Shown: positions 44,155 to 53,499, counted from the first letter of the stretch. The stretch: DNA of 64,000 bases from Amycolatopsis coloradensis (GCF_037997115.1 NZ_CP150484.1:5310400-5374399), one strand, 5' to 3'. The notes: generated by a model from the letters alone, not told the origin. A program made the numbers and translations.

Positions 44155-45708
44155 TCAGTAGACCTCGAAATACTCGCGCTGTTCCCAGTCGGTGACCTGG
44201 TCGGCGGCGTGCTCGACGCCGTCCGCGGCCGCCCACTTCTGGTAGCGCGTCCATTCACTTCGCTTGAGCAGCAGAAGAGCGCGCCACAGCGGTTCGCCCA
44301 ACGTCTGCTTGAACAGCTCCGACGACTCGAAGGCTTCGAGCGCCGCAGCGAGCGAATCCGGTAAAGGTGCGGCATCGGTCGCGTGCGGGTCTGTGGACGC
44401 CATCCCCGGGTCCGATCCGCGATCGATGCCGTCGAGTCCTGCGGCCGTTTGGGCGGCGATGAACAGATAGGGATTGGCGCACGGCTCCCCGATCCTGTTC
44501 TCGATGTGGGTCACCGGGTCCCCCTCCCCGCCAAGCACTCGAAGAAACGTTCCCCTGTTCTCCACGGACCAGACCACACGGTCCGGTGAAAGGCTGAACC
44601 GGTCGGCCATACGCCGGTAGCCGTTGACCGTCGGCACGCAAAGCAGGCTCGCGCTCTCCGCGTGCTCCAGCAGTCCTCCGAGATAGTGACTGCCGGTCGT
44701 GGAGAGGAATCCGCCCTCGCTCCCGGTGGCGAAGGCGTTGCGGTCACGGGCCAAGTCATAGAGCGACTGATGCAGGTGCCAGCCACTCGGGTCCAGGCCT
44801 GGAAGCGACGGGAGCGCCATGAACGAGGCGTGGTACCCGAGGCGAGCGCAGACCTGCTTGGTCAGGCTGCGGATCAGCAGCACCGCGTCGGCGGCGGCGA
44901 GACCGCTCATCGGGCTGAAGGTGCATTCCAGCTGCCCCGGCCCCGATTCGTGTTCGATCGTCCGCAGCGGGAGATCGACGTCCCGGTAGGCACGTGCCAA
45001 CGGCGCGATGACCGGAAGCAGCTGATCGACGTAGAGATCGAGGTTGAACTGGTAGCCGGCGTTCACCGCCGCCACCGACGGTGCACTGCCCTGGATCCCG
45101 AAGCCGCCGGCGCTTTCCGGGCGGCCGTCATCCAGGAATCTGGTCAGTGTCCACTCGATCTCCAAACCGACGACCAGGTCGAGCGAGCGGGCGGCCAGCC
45201 GCTCGCTCTGCCGTTTCAGCACGGCCCGGCTCGACAGCGGATGCGGGGTGCCGTCCCTCAGGTACTCATCCGCGACGACCCAACCGATCGCCGCCTCCTG
45301 GTGCGGCAGAACGCGGAACGTGTGCGGGTCCGGGACGAGGACGAAGTCTCCGGCCCCGGTCAGCTCGGGGACGCCGATCCCCGCGCCTTCGGTGAAGAAG
45401 TCGATGGCGACGGCATGACCGGTGTCGAATACGAGGGGGCCGGGGCTCGCGTCCATACCGTTTCGGAGGACAGTCCGGAACGCGGGTACGGTCAGGGTCT
45501 TGGAACGCACAAGGCCGTGGGGATCGCCGTAGACCACGCGTACCAGGTCCAGCCCGTCGAGCACGGTATCGAGCTTGGCGGCCTCCTCGCGTTGGGCCTC
45601 GCTCCACAGCCCGTGCCGGTCGATGAACCCGGGCGTACCGGTGCTGAACCCCGCGTAACGCTGGACGTTCGCGTACGCCGTGGCGACGCCGGGCTTGGCC
45701 TCAGTCAT
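44155..45708 (-). CDS. Glutamine-synthetase-like ligase, glutamylhydrazine-synthetase type
   Basis: A protein of 517 residues. The glutamine-synthetase catalytic domain is recognisable by VVGLEIEWTL, ESGPGQLECTF (metal Glu residues), SGWHLHQSLYD (His), NGYRRM, and ENRGTFLRV/ENRIG (Arg-type contacts). It is longer than GlnA, with about 100 extra N-terminal residues. In the fosfazinomycin/kinamycin cassette a GS homologue ligates hydrazine to glutamate. The same amidase/unknown/GNAT/lyase neighbours are present, which supports that role here. Ten nt separate it from the amidase gene. Confidence 0.85.
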   Translation of the reverse strand: MTEAKPGVATAYANVQRYAGFSTGTPGFIDRHGLWSEAQREEAAKLDTVLDGLDLVRVVYGDPHGLVRSKTLTVPAFRTVLRNGMDASPGPLVFDTGHAVAIDFFTEGAGIGVPELTGAGDFVLVPDPHTFRVLPHQEAAIGWVVADEYLRDGTPHPLSSRAVLKRQSERLAARSLDLVVGLEIEWTLTRFLDDGRPESAGGFGIQGSAPSVAAVNAGYQFNLDLYVDQLLPVIAPLARAYRDVDLPLRTIEHESGPGQLECTFSPMSGLAAADAVLLIRSLTKQVCARLGYHASFMALPSLPGLDPSGWHLHQSLYDLARDRNAFATGSEGGFLSTTGSHYLGGLLEHAESASLLCVPTVNGYRRMADRFSLSPDRVVWSVENRGTFLRVLGGEGDPVTHIENRIGEPCANPYLFIAAQTAAGLDGIDRGSDPGMASTDPHATDAAPLPDSLAAALEAFESSELFKQTLGEPLWRALLLLKRSEWTRYQKWAAADGVEHAADQVTDWEQREYFEVY

Positions 45709-45717
45709 CGTTCCTCC

Positions 45718-47136
45718 TCAGATCAGACCTGCGGCGGTGCGTCCGTAGGCTGCTGCCCATGGCCGGATCCGTTCCAGGTCGCGGGCGACCGCGAGCACGG
45801 CGGAGTCCGCACGCCAACGGCCTACCAGTTGCACTCCCACCGGGATCCCGCGCTCGGTGAACCCGGCGGGCACCGACACCGCGGGCTGCCCGGTGAGGTT
45901 GAACGGGTAGGTCGCCGGCGTCCAGGAAAGCCAGGAAAGCCGGCCTTTGTGGACGGCTTCGGCAGGTTGATGACGCTCAGCGGAGAACGGGCCGATCGGC
46001 ACGGTGGGCATCGCCAGCACGTCCACATCGGCCATGGCCAGCCGTATCTCGTCGGCCAGCTTCCCCCGATCGCGCTCCGCGCGGGCGAGATCGATCGCCG
46101 ACAGTTTCCTGCCGAGGTCGGCTACTTCCAGGCGTCCGGGTGCGGCGTGCTCGACGGGCTCTTCACCGGCACCTGCCGCTTCGGCGGCCGCGAGGATGGT
46201 TTCGAGAACGTGGTACGGGTCGGCGCAAGGGGGTCTCATCTCTCGTACCGTGTGCCCGGCCTCTCCGAGCGCCGCGACCGCGGCATATGCGATCCGTTCG
46301 ATCGCCACCTCCGGTTCAGGGCGGCCGAACGAGCGGATCCACCCGATGCGCAGAGGCCGGTCCGTGGCTGGTCCCAGATCCCATTCGCCGGGCGGACCGG
46401 AGTAGGAATACACGTCCCTGGCGTCCGCCCCGGCCATGACCGACATCATCAGCGCCGTGTCGGAAACGCTGCGTGTCAGCGGTCCCAGATGTGACAGGTT
46501 CTCCGGACTTGTTGGTACGTAAGGAATGCTGCCGAACGACGGCTTGAACCCGACCACTCCGCAGAAGGCCGCGGGAATGCGAACCGAGCCCGCGCCGTCG
46601 GTGCCAACGGCACCCGCCCCCAGTCCGGCCGCGACGGCCGCCGCGGCACCCCCGCTGGAGCCGCCCGAGGTGAGTTCGAGGTTCCACGGGTTACGCACCG
46701 GGCCGGCCAGCAAGCTGTTGCCCGAACCGCTCCAACCGAACTCGGATGTCGCGGTCTTTCCGAGGAGCACCGCTCCCGCCGCTCGCAACCGTTCGACGAC
46801 GGGGGGATCGAAGTCCGGGATCCAGTCGCGATGCTGCCAGGAACCTCTGGTCGTGCGCAGCCCTTTCGTCGCGATGAGGTCCTTGACGGAGATCGGAATA
46901 CCCAGCAGCGGCGCTTCCCGCCAAGCCGTGTGACCGCCGTGTCGGATCCGGGTGGCGGCTGCCTCGGCCGCGGCCATCGCACCCTTCCGGTCCACCGTGA
47001 TGAACGCGCCCAGCCTGGCGCCGACCGTCTCGATCCGCGCCAGCACGGTCTCCACGTGCTCGACCGGCGACAGCTCGCCTCGTGCGAACGCGTCGCGCAG
47101 GGTGGCCATGTCGCAGAACCGGTACTCGTCAGTCAT
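45718..47136 (-). CDS. Amidase-signature hydrolase of the hydrazine cassette
   Basis: A protein of 472 residues with the Ser-cisSer-Lys triad of amidase-signature enzymes: Lys in ISVKDLI, the SGGSSGGAAAAVA block and GTDGAGSVRIPA. By analogy with the fosfazinomycin/kinamycin pathway it would remove the acetyl group from acetylhydrazine to give free hydrazine for the neighbouring ligase. It overlaps the upstream gene by 8 nt. A general amidase role cannot be excluded from sequence alone. Confidence 0.85.
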   Translation of the reverse strand: MTDEYRFCDMATLRDAFARGELSPVEHVETVLARIETVGARLGAFITVDRKGAMAAAEAAATRIRHGGHTAWREAPLLGIPISVKDLIATKGLRTTRGSWQHRDWIPDFDPPVVERLRAAGAVLLGKTATSEFGWSGSGNSLLAGPVRNPWNLELTSGGSSGGAAAAVAAGLGAGAVGTDGAGSVRIPAAFCGVVGFKPSFGSIPYVPTSPENLSHLGPLTRSVSDTALMMSVMAGADARDVYSYSGPPGEWDLGPATDRPLRIGWIRSFGRPEPEVAIERIAYAAVAALGEAGHTVREMRPPCADPYHVLETILAAAEAAGAGEEPVEHAAPGRLEVADLGRKLSAIDLARAERDRGKLADEIRLAMADVDVLAMPTVPIGPFSAERHQPAEAVHKGRLSWLSWTPATYPFNLTGQPAVSVPAGFTERGIPVGVQLVGRWRADSAVLAVARDLERIRPWAAAYGRTAAGLI

Positions 47137-48868
47137 CGAACCGGAACCCCCGATACCACGCGTTGTCGAACGCCGTGACCCGACGGCGATGAGCGGCCAT
47201 CGCCTGGTGGAGCGTCGTCAGCATCTGGCCGACCGCGACCGCCGCGCGCAGATCGACGAGTTCGAAGGGCGGCTCCTCGGCCCGCATGAGCCGCAGGTCG
47301 TACAGGCCGGGGCGGTAGGAGCCGTCGAAGTGAATTCCGATGGGTACACGGATCGCGTGACGAACGCCGAACATGACATGGCCGGTGTGATGCTGGTCCG
47401 ACCAAGTGGTGATGTCGGGCATCGAAGGCGCGAAGAACCAGTCGTCCCTGCCAGGGTGATGCCTGCCGAGCCCCATGGAGTCCGGAAGGTAGTGCCAGGT
47501 GTTGTAGCGCATCCTTGCGCTGTAGGAGGCCAGGGCTTTGATCAACGAGGCACGGTCATCGGCGAATCTCTCCCGGAACCGGTGGCTGGGCACGACGCAG
47601 CAGTAGTTCTCGTTCGTGGTCAGCCGCAGCACCCGCTCCGGTGAGTCGCTGCCGTCGGCCAGGTCGTCCAGACATCGAGGTCCGCGTGCCATGGTCACAT
47701 CCGAATCGGTCGCCTCGGCGACGGCGCCGAGCAATCCGTGGAGCAGTTGCTCGAAAGCCGAGCCGAAACGAGCGTCGCCTGCCGGTTCGGCCAGCGCTCG
47801 TGCCAGGTCGTCGGGGACGCGGAACGTACCGTCGGCCGTCTCGTCCAGGCTTGCCTCTTCGCGCAGGAACCCGACCACCTCGGCGGGAAGGTCGGCCGGG
47901 CCGACCCGAGGAACCAGCGGCCGCTCCTCCTTGTAGAGGTTGACGCCCTGGATGTACCGGTAGAACTGTTGACCGGAGCGGATCGATTCCGACCGCCGGG
48001 CCGCACACTGGACCGCCAGATCATCAAGCCTGCCCAGGATTCCGCCGGTCGGCATGGCCGCCGCGTTGTCGATTTCGAGGCCGCTGTAGCTGCACGTTTT
48101 CCGCCGAAGCCACGCCTCCAAAGCGGACGGTGTCAGCTGGCGGCTGTTGAACTCTTCCAGCCGAACCGCCGTACCGGACTTAAGAAGCGCGGCGGCGCAC
48201 GCGACGAAGACGGCGTCTTCGACCCGCCACTCCGCCACTCCCGTCCGGCTCAGTTCGGTCAACACCGAATCCGGCGCACCGACGGCCAGCGACTTCCCCG
48301 GCAGGTTGGAGTGGCTGCCCAAGTTCGAATAGGTCCGGTCGCCGACATAGATCCGCACCGGCGCGAGATGGACCAGCGCGTCGGAGACGGAGTTCAGCCG
48401 CTCGACGACCGCTTCGGGCGGCTCTTGTGCCAGCTCCGCAGCGAGATCGTCGAACTCGGATCGCTCGGCCCAGGCCGCTCCGCGCGCCAGGCGATCGGCA
48501 GTGGCGAGGGATTCAGGGGTAGGCCAGCAACCCTTGCCGATGCGGTATCCACCCTCGCCGGCGTCGGCATCACGTTGTCGGATCGCCAGCCTGCCTGTCG
48601 CGGTGAGCCAGAGCCACCAGCCGTCGTCGGTCCTGTCGTCGTCGGCCTCGGTCTCTCCATCACCTTCGAGCCGGATCCCCGAGCGGACCATCTCTTCCAG
48701 AAGACCCCGCTCCTGGCGACTGAGTGCGGCGATCCCCGTCTCCTCGTCGATGCGTCCATCCAGAGTGGCGGCGACGCGAGCCGCCTCCGACGCCGTCGAC
48801 TGCTTCCTCGCCAGCGCGGCGGCCTCTGCCACGATCGCGTCGAAACCGTTTGTCCTCAAGCCAGTCAC
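47129..48868 (-). CDS. Conserved protein of the hydrazine cassette, unknown fold
   Basis: A protein of 579 residues. GTG 48868 lies 6 nt after a G9 run that may act as ribosome-binding site. No catalytic motif I can name. Notable segments include YCCVVPSHRFRERF, HYLPDSMGLGRHHPGRDDWFFAPSMPD and SDQHHTGHVMFGVRHAIRVP, with clustered His/Asp that could bind metal. Its place between GNAT and amidase matches the conserved hypothetical gene of the fosfazinomycin/kinamycin cassettes (FzmP-type, from memory). It may be involved in making hydrazinosuccinate, but this is not shown. Confidence 0.7.
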   Translation of the reverse strand: MTGLRTNGFDAIVAEAAALARKQSTASEAARVAATLDGRIDEETGIAALSRQERGLLEEMVRSGIRLEGDGETEADDDRTDDGWWLWLTATGRLAIRQRDADAGEGGYRIGKGCWPTPESLATADRLARGAAWAERSEFDDLAAELAQEPPEAVVERLNSVSDALVHLAPVRIYVGDRTYSNLGSHSNLPGKSLAVGAPDSVLTELSRTGVAEWRVEDAVFVACAAALLKSGTAVRLEEFNSRQLTPSALEAWLRRKTCSYSGLEIDNAAAMPTGGILGRLDDLAVQCAARRSESIRSGQQFYRYIQGVNLYKEERPLVPRVGPADLPAEVVGFLREEASLDETADGTFRVPDDLARALAEPAGDARFGSAFEQLLHGLLGAVAEATDSDVTMARGPRCLDDLADGSDSPERVLRLTTNENYCCVVPSHRFRERFADDRASLIKALASYSARMRYNTWHYLPDSMGLGRHHPGRDDWFFAPSMPDITTWSDQHHTGHVMFGVRHAIRVPIGIHFDGSYRPGLYDLRLMRAEEPPFELVDLRAAVAVGQMLTTLHQAMAAHRRRVTAFDNAWYRGFRFDD

Positions 48869-48874
48869 CGTTCG

Positions 48875-48883
48875 CCCCCCCCC
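48875..48883. promoter_or_regulatory. G9 tract at the ribosome-binding site of the 579-residue gene
   Basis: Nine consecutive G on the minus strand lie 6 nt before the GTG start, within a GTTCG-G9-CGAAC palindrome. No other Shine-Dalgarno sequence is present. Length variation of the run could change translation. Confidence 0.4.
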
Positions 48884-48921
48884 GAACCGATCTCTTCCGA
48901 CTTTCGTGGATTCGTCCTGAC

Positions 48922-49326
48922 TCAGCCCAAAGCGTTCAGCACCCAGGCGGACTCGTGCCGGGTGAAGCCCACGTGGGGGTAGTAGTCGACCGCGGCGGGC
49001 GCGGACAGCAGGACGATCTTGGCTTGCGGCGCGAACTCCTGGGTGGCGCGGATCAGGCTCCGGCCCACTCCCTGGCGCTGGAACTCCACGTCGACCGCGA
49101 TATCCGACATGTAGGTGACGTACGCTCCGTCGGTCAACGATCGGGCGATGCCGATCATGCGGCCGTCCAGCCGCGCGGTCACGATCAGGTTCGCCTGGCG
49201 GACCATGGTGGTGAAACGGTCACGTTGGTCGGTCGGACGGCGTTCGGCGAGTGTGGAAGCGTGGTAGAGCGCCGCCACTTCCTCCACATCGAGATCCGCG
49301 CCGTCTTCGATTTCACATTTCCACAT
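48922..49326 (-). CDS. GNAT N-acetyltransferase of the hydrazine cassette
   Basis: A protein of 134 residues with the GNAT core: MSDIAVDVEFQRQGVGRSL (motif A, acetyl-CoA pyrophosphate loop QRQGVG) and YYPHVGF near the end. In the fosfazinomycin/kinamycin cassette the corresponding enzyme acetylates hydrazinosuccinate before the lyase step. Here it overlaps the lyase gene by 14 nt, the pairing expected. Confidence 0.85.
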   Translation of the reverse strand: MWKCEIEDGADLDVEEVAALYHASTLAERRPTDQRDRFTTMVRQANLIVTARLDGRMIGIARSLTDGAYVTYMSDIAVDVEFQRQGVGRSLIRATQEFAPQAKIVLLSAPAAVDYYPHVGFTRHESAWVLNALG

Positions 49327-50617
49327 GCGATGAGGTCTCCTTGATCAAGTCGTGCAGCCGTTCTTTGAGGTGGCTCCGATTGGCCAGATACCTTTCCGGC
49401 CCGACGTCCAAGGGTTGTGCGACACCCCGTTCGCGCAATGCCTGTGCGAAATCCGTGGTACCGGACCAGGCCGAGTCGGCGGCACTCTGGACTGTCCGGT
49501 AGGCCTGTTCGCGCTCCATACCGGAAGAGACCAGATCGAGGTAGCCCATCGAGCTGTAGATCAGGCCCCGCGTGGCTTCCATGTTCTCCAGCATGCGTTC
49601 CGAACGTACGGTCAGGCCCGCGATGACGTCGGCGGCCGAAGAGAAGAGGAAATGGGTGATCATCAGGCTGTCGGGAAGAATCACGCGTTCCGCCGCCTGG
49701 TGGGCCAGATCGCGCTCGTGCCACAGCGCGACGTTCTCGAAGGCCACACTCGCGTGGGACCGCAGCAGTCGCGCCAGACCGCACAACCGCTCACTGGTGT
49801 TCGGGTTCCGTTTGTGCGGCATCGCCGACGAGCCTTGGTACTCGGAGGTTCGGGGCTCTTCCACCTCGCGGACCTCGGTGCGCTGCAGATGTCTGAACTC
49901 CAGGGCGATCTGCTCGACCACGGCGCCGGCGACGGCCAGCGCCGCCAGCAGCTCGGCATGCCGGTCTCTAGCCACGACCTGCGATGGGATCGGCTCGAAG
50001 CCCAGCCCCAAGGACGCGCATACGTGCGTTTCCACGCCTGGATCGAGGAACGCGTACGTTCCGATCGCGCCGGAAATCGTACCGACCGCGACGGCGGTGC
50101 GAGCCACCCGGACACGCTCCAGGCTCCGGTGCACCGCGAAGGCGTGAACTCCGAGCTTCTGGCCGAAGGTGGTGGGTTCGGCGTGGACCCCGTGTGTGCG
50201 ACCCACGCACATCGTGTCCCAATGCTCCAGGGCACGGTCGACGAGCGTGGCGAGCAGGCGCGTCCCGGCGTCCAGGACGAGATCACAGGCGGCCTTCAGT
50301 GTAGCGCCCAGACCGGTATCGACTACGTCATAGCTCGTCAGGCCGTAGTGGACCCAACGGGCGGCTTCGGCGGGCATGGGTTCGGTGTACGCGGCGAGAA
50401 ATGCCAGGATTTCGTGATCGCGAGTCCGTTCCAGTTCGGCGACGCGGTCCGGGGTGGGCGGCGGTGCTTCGGCGATCAGGCGCAGTGTCGCGTCCGGGAA
50501 AGCCCCCTGCTCGGCCATCGCCTCGGCCACGAGGACTTCAATACGCGCCCACAGGCCATACTTGGCCTCGTCGGACCAGATGGCGGCCATCGCCGGCAAC
50601 ACGTAGCGGGGAATCAT
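49313..50617 (-). CDS. Adenylosuccinate-lyase-like enzyme of the hydrazine cassette
   Basis: A protein of 434 residues from ATG 50617. It has the fumarase/aspartase superfamily signature GSSAMPHKRNPNTSE, and TSYDVVDT and VGRTHGVHAEP in the other active-site blocks. It should eliminate fumarate from a C-N bond; in the fosfazinomycin route the homologue splits N-acetylhydrazinosuccinate to fumarate and acetylhydrazine. A housekeeping PurB role is unlikely, given its place in the operon. Confidence 0.87.
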   Translation of the reverse strand: MIPRYVLPAMAAIWSDEAKYGLWARIEVLVAEAMAEQGAFPDATLRLIAEAPPPTPDRVAELERTRDHEILAFLAAYTEPMPAEAARWVHYGLTSYDVVDTGLGATLKAACDLVLDAGTRLLATLVDRALEHWDTMCVGRTHGVHAEPTTFGQKLGVHAFAVHRSLERVRVARTAVAVGTISGAIGTYAFLDPGVETHVCASLGLGFEPIPSQVVARDRHAELLAALAVAGAVVEQIALEFRHLQRTEVREVEEPRTSEYQGSSAMPHKRNPNTSERLCGLARLLRSHASVAFENVALWHERDLAHQAAERVILPDSLMITHFLFSSAADVIAGLTVRSERMLENMEATRGLIYSSMGYLDLVSSGMEREQAYRTVQSAADSAWSGTTDFAQALRERGVAQPLDVGPERYLANRSHLKERLHDLIKETSSHVEM

Positions 50618-50637
50618 CCTCGTCCTTCGTCCAGGGC

Positions 50638-52701
50638 CTAGGGGATGTCTGCGGTCGACGGGCTCGTCGCATCGAGGCAGATCGACCGGACTCGCGCGAG
50701 GTCGACCCTCCCTGTCCGGTCCCTGGGCAGCCGTTCGGTCAACACCACTTCGGTGGGCCGGGGTGCTCCCGGCGGCCAAACTCGAAGGACTTTCCGGCGC
50801 CACGTCCTCTCCGAGGCGGGATCCGATTCGGCGGTGCCGTCCGGCACCAGCAGAATCCCGGGTGCCGGACGGCTCGCGTCGGCCCCGGGTACGACGGCCA
50901 CCTCACGCACACCCGGCAGCGCCGCGATCCGGCGCTCGGCCTCCGCGCCTTCGAGATGCCGTCCCCCGAAATCGGCGGCCTGCCCCGCCAAGCCGAGGTA
51001 GTGGAGACGTCCCTTCGGATCGATGCGCGCGCGGATCTCGGTTTCCAGGTCGGGTCCTCCATCCCGCGGACGGAGCACCAGCGTTCCCGGAACCCGCGCC
51101 GGCAGTTCCCGCCCGTCGTGCGCGACCACGATCGGTCGCCAGTTCCCGGTGTTGTGGGCCAAGATCAGAGCGCCGTCGGGGACGTCCGGAGCCGGTTCCC
51201 ACTCCCCCCACGCGATCGGGCCGGCTCGGTCGTCGTCGAGTACCAGCACGATCCGGCCACCCGAGTTCACGAAAGCCACCCGGTCCTCTGTGGGGAGGAA
51301 CCGGTCGACCGGGACGATCATGGTGCCGGCTTCGAACTTCGGCACGGGTGCCACGGGCAGCGGGCAGCCGGGACTGCCGGAACGCCGAGACAGTGGTTCG
51401 TCGGGATCCGCGAGCGCCCGCTCCAAGGTCTCGTGCCAGCCTGACACGAAGTCCTCGGCGGTCTCGGCATCGAAAACGGAGGTCGCGTAATCCAGGCGGC
51501 CGAATACGCCTTCCGGGGTCTTTCGTAGCTGAAGCGTGACTTGGAAGGACTGGGACGAGTTCGGCGCGAAGAAATCCCAATCCAGCACAAGCCCCGGAAC
51601 CTCGCCGAAGTCTGCTGCGACTCGCGGGTAGGAAACGCCGAACCGATCGAAGATGCTCGGCCCGATGTCGACGCCATAGCTCTGGCGGAGTTCGCGCATC
51701 AGAAGGTGGAACGGGACCCGCCGGAACCGGTCGATGTCGGCCAGGGCACGTCCGGCCGTGGTGACCAGGTCCCGAAGGCCGGCCCGCGGCGCATGCTCGA
51801 TCACGCAGGGAACCATGTTGACCTGCATGGCAATGCGTTCCCTGGTGGCGGCGGTACTCGTGTCCGCCGGGATGCACAACGCGAAGCGGTCGTTTCCGTA
51901 GCGACCGAGCTGGGCGGCGGTGACGGCGAGCAGACCGGAGAAGAAGCTCGTCCCGGCTTCGGTTGTGAGAGCGGCGAGCCGCCGCAACCTTTGCTCGGGG
52001 AGTTCGAATCTCGACGTCGCGGCCATACTCGACACAGGATCGACGCGACTCGGCGCGGGCAGTACCAGGCTGGGAAAGGTGCGCAGGTCGTGCCCCTGCC
52101 AATAGGTTGTCGCCGCCGCCAGCCCGGCTTTGTCCAAGTCGTCGGAGCCGGCCAGCGGAGCGACGGCTTCGACGGCCGCGGCCGGGCGAACCCCCGCTCG
52201 GATCTCTCGCAAGGCACTGACGAACTGGCGCGCGAACACGAATTTGGACCGGCCGTCGAACGCGATGTGATGAACCGCGATCACCAGCGTCCGCCGCTCA
52301 TCACCGTGGTCGAGCAGGAAGAAACGGATGGGAGCACGGGACGTCAAGTCCCATGTCAGCGGCCGCCGGGCGAGATACCAGGCGCGGGCCGTCTCGTTCT
52401 CGGCGCCCGGCGCGCACGGAACAATGGGGTATTCGATTTCGAATACCGTTTCGGCGTCGTTGATCCGAAACCAGTACCGGTTATCCTGGTCGACGATTGT
52501 TCCGCGCAATTCCGGATGGTTTCGGCAAACTTCGGCGCAGGCCCCAGCGACCGCGTCGGCCTCCACTGTCCCGCTCATCGTGACAACGAAGAATCCTGCG
52601 TTCACCTGTTCCGGATGCCGGAGCTGTTCCAGCCAAACCGGTTCCTGCGCCATCGTCAGTGGCACGGTCTCCCCGCATCCCCGCATCTGACTCTCTTCCA
52701 T
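50638..52701 (-). CDS. NRPS condensation domain with degenerate adenylation tail
   Basis: A protein of 687 residues. The first 440 or so are a condensation domain with intact HHIAFDG and MVPCVIEHAPRAG. The last 220 or so resemble only the C-terminal part of an adenylation domain (GRLHYLGLAGQAADFGGRHLE, then GVREVAVVP, ending LPRDRTGRVDLARV), with no ATP-binding core. The tail is probably structural or a docking platform. The C domain likely joins the alkylsuccinyl unit to the amino acid on the carrier encoded 17 nt upstream. The start is uncertain (ATG 52686 possible). Confidence 0.82.
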   Translation of the reverse strand: MEESQMRGCGETVPLTMAQEPVWLEQLRHPEQVNAGFFVVTMSGTVEADAVAGACAEVCRNHPELRGTIVDQDNRYWFRINDAETVFEIEYPIVPCAPGAENETARAWYLARRPLTWDLTSRAPIRFFLLDHGDERRTLVIAVHHIAFDGRSKFVFARQFVSALREIRAGVRPAAAVEAVAPLAGSDDLDKAGLAAATTYWQGHDLRTFPSLVLPAPSRVDPVSSMAATSRFELPEQRLRRLAALTTEAGTSFFSGLLAVTAAQLGRYGNDRFALCIPADTSTAATRERIAMQVNMVPCVIEHAPRAGLRDLVTTAGRALADIDRFRRVPFHLLMRELRQSYGVDIGPSIFDRFGVSYPRVAADFGEVPGLVLDWDFFAPNSSQSFQVTLQLRKTPEGVFGRLDYATSVFDAETAEDFVSGWHETLERALADPDEPLSRRSGSPGCPLPVAPVPKFEAGTMIVPVDRFLPTEDRVAFVNSGGRIVLVLDDDRAGPIAWGEWEPAPDVPDGALILAHNTGNWRPIVVAHDGRELPARVPGTLVLRPRDGGPDLETEIRARIDPKGRLHYLGLAGQAADFGGRHLEGAEAERRIAALPGVREVAVVPGADASRPAPGILLVPDGTAESDPASERTWRRKVLRVWPPGAPRPTEVVLTERLPRDRTGRVDLARVRSICLDATSPSTADIP

Positions 52702-52718
52702 CGCTCGACGAGGGACAG

Positions 52719-52976
52719 TCAGGCGCTCTGCTCCTGCGCGAGGTCCGTCACCGCTGCCGCGAAGTCGCCGAGCACCGGGTTTTCGAACAACAGCAGAAGT
52801 GGGACGTCCACTTCCAATTCAGAGCGGATGAGAACGACGATCCGGGTGCCGACCAAAGAGTCGACCCCGAGCTTGAGCAGGTTGGCCGTCTGCGCCACCG
52901 GCTGCTTGAGGACGTCGGAGACAACTCTGGACACCGTCTCGCCGACGGCAGTGAGAAGGGGACCGGATATCGACAA
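52719..52976 (-). CDS. Free-standing peptidyl carrier protein
   Basis: A protein of 85 residues from TTG 52976, chosen because AGGAGG lies 10 nt upstream. The phosphopantetheine site is Ser40 in KLGVDSLVGTRI, followed by the helix III segment LLLLFENPVLGDFA. It would be loaded by the stand-alone adenylation enzyme and serve the condensation protein downstream. It is the first gene of the long leftward operon. Confidence 0.9.
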   Translation of the reverse strand: MSISGPLLTAVGETVSRVVSDVLKQPVAQTANLLKLGVDSLVGTRIVVLIRSELEVDVPLLLLFENPVLGDFAAAVTDLAQEQSA

Positions 52977-53499
52977 GGAACGTAACCCTCCTGGTTGGGG
53001 ACTTATCGTTCGCGCTACCTGGTGATGACCAATGATCCCAGTCTTACAGACGCCACCCCGAGCTGTCCACGAAGAACTGAAGAAATGGTTTCGCGGCAAG
53101 GAGTCGACCCGCGTCGTAACGAAGCCGGGACACCTGGGACATAGGACGGATATGCCGATTACGCGTGTATCCTCCCCCGATCACTGGCCATCCCGAGGCG
53201 ACCGGCCGATGAGGGCGTAAAGATGAGACTTGCCGGGCATGTCACGAATTTCGTTGTCCAGCGGTGGTAAAAAAGCTATTCTCGCTCATTCGTGGAAGCT
53301 TTGCTTCCCATTTCGCACTATCGCTCGGCGGCGACACGGGATGAGCTGGACGAAATGAAGTGTGCGCCGATGGAACCAGTCCGGGCCCGCTGAAAGGAGT
53401 AATCACAACTCCTCAGCGGCCCCGGACGATACTCGAGGGCAGGAACGGGGTCGCCGGCACGGTCCGGACAGCCGTGAGCAGATCCCGGAGGCGCCGCGG
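52977..53499. other. Non-coding region: operon promoter and deformylase terminator
   Basis: About 520 bases with no convincing gene. The part near 52980-53280 should carry the promoter of the carrier/NRPS operon. At 53379-53427 an imperfect hairpin (arms gtccggg...ggagt and actcc...cccggac, loop about 7 nt) follows the deformylase gene and probably terminates it. Confidence 0.55.

Noticed and set aside
49313-50617. Housekeeping purB
   Set aside because: The gene is embedded in the hydrazine cassette and overlaps a GNAT gene; no purine genes are nearby.
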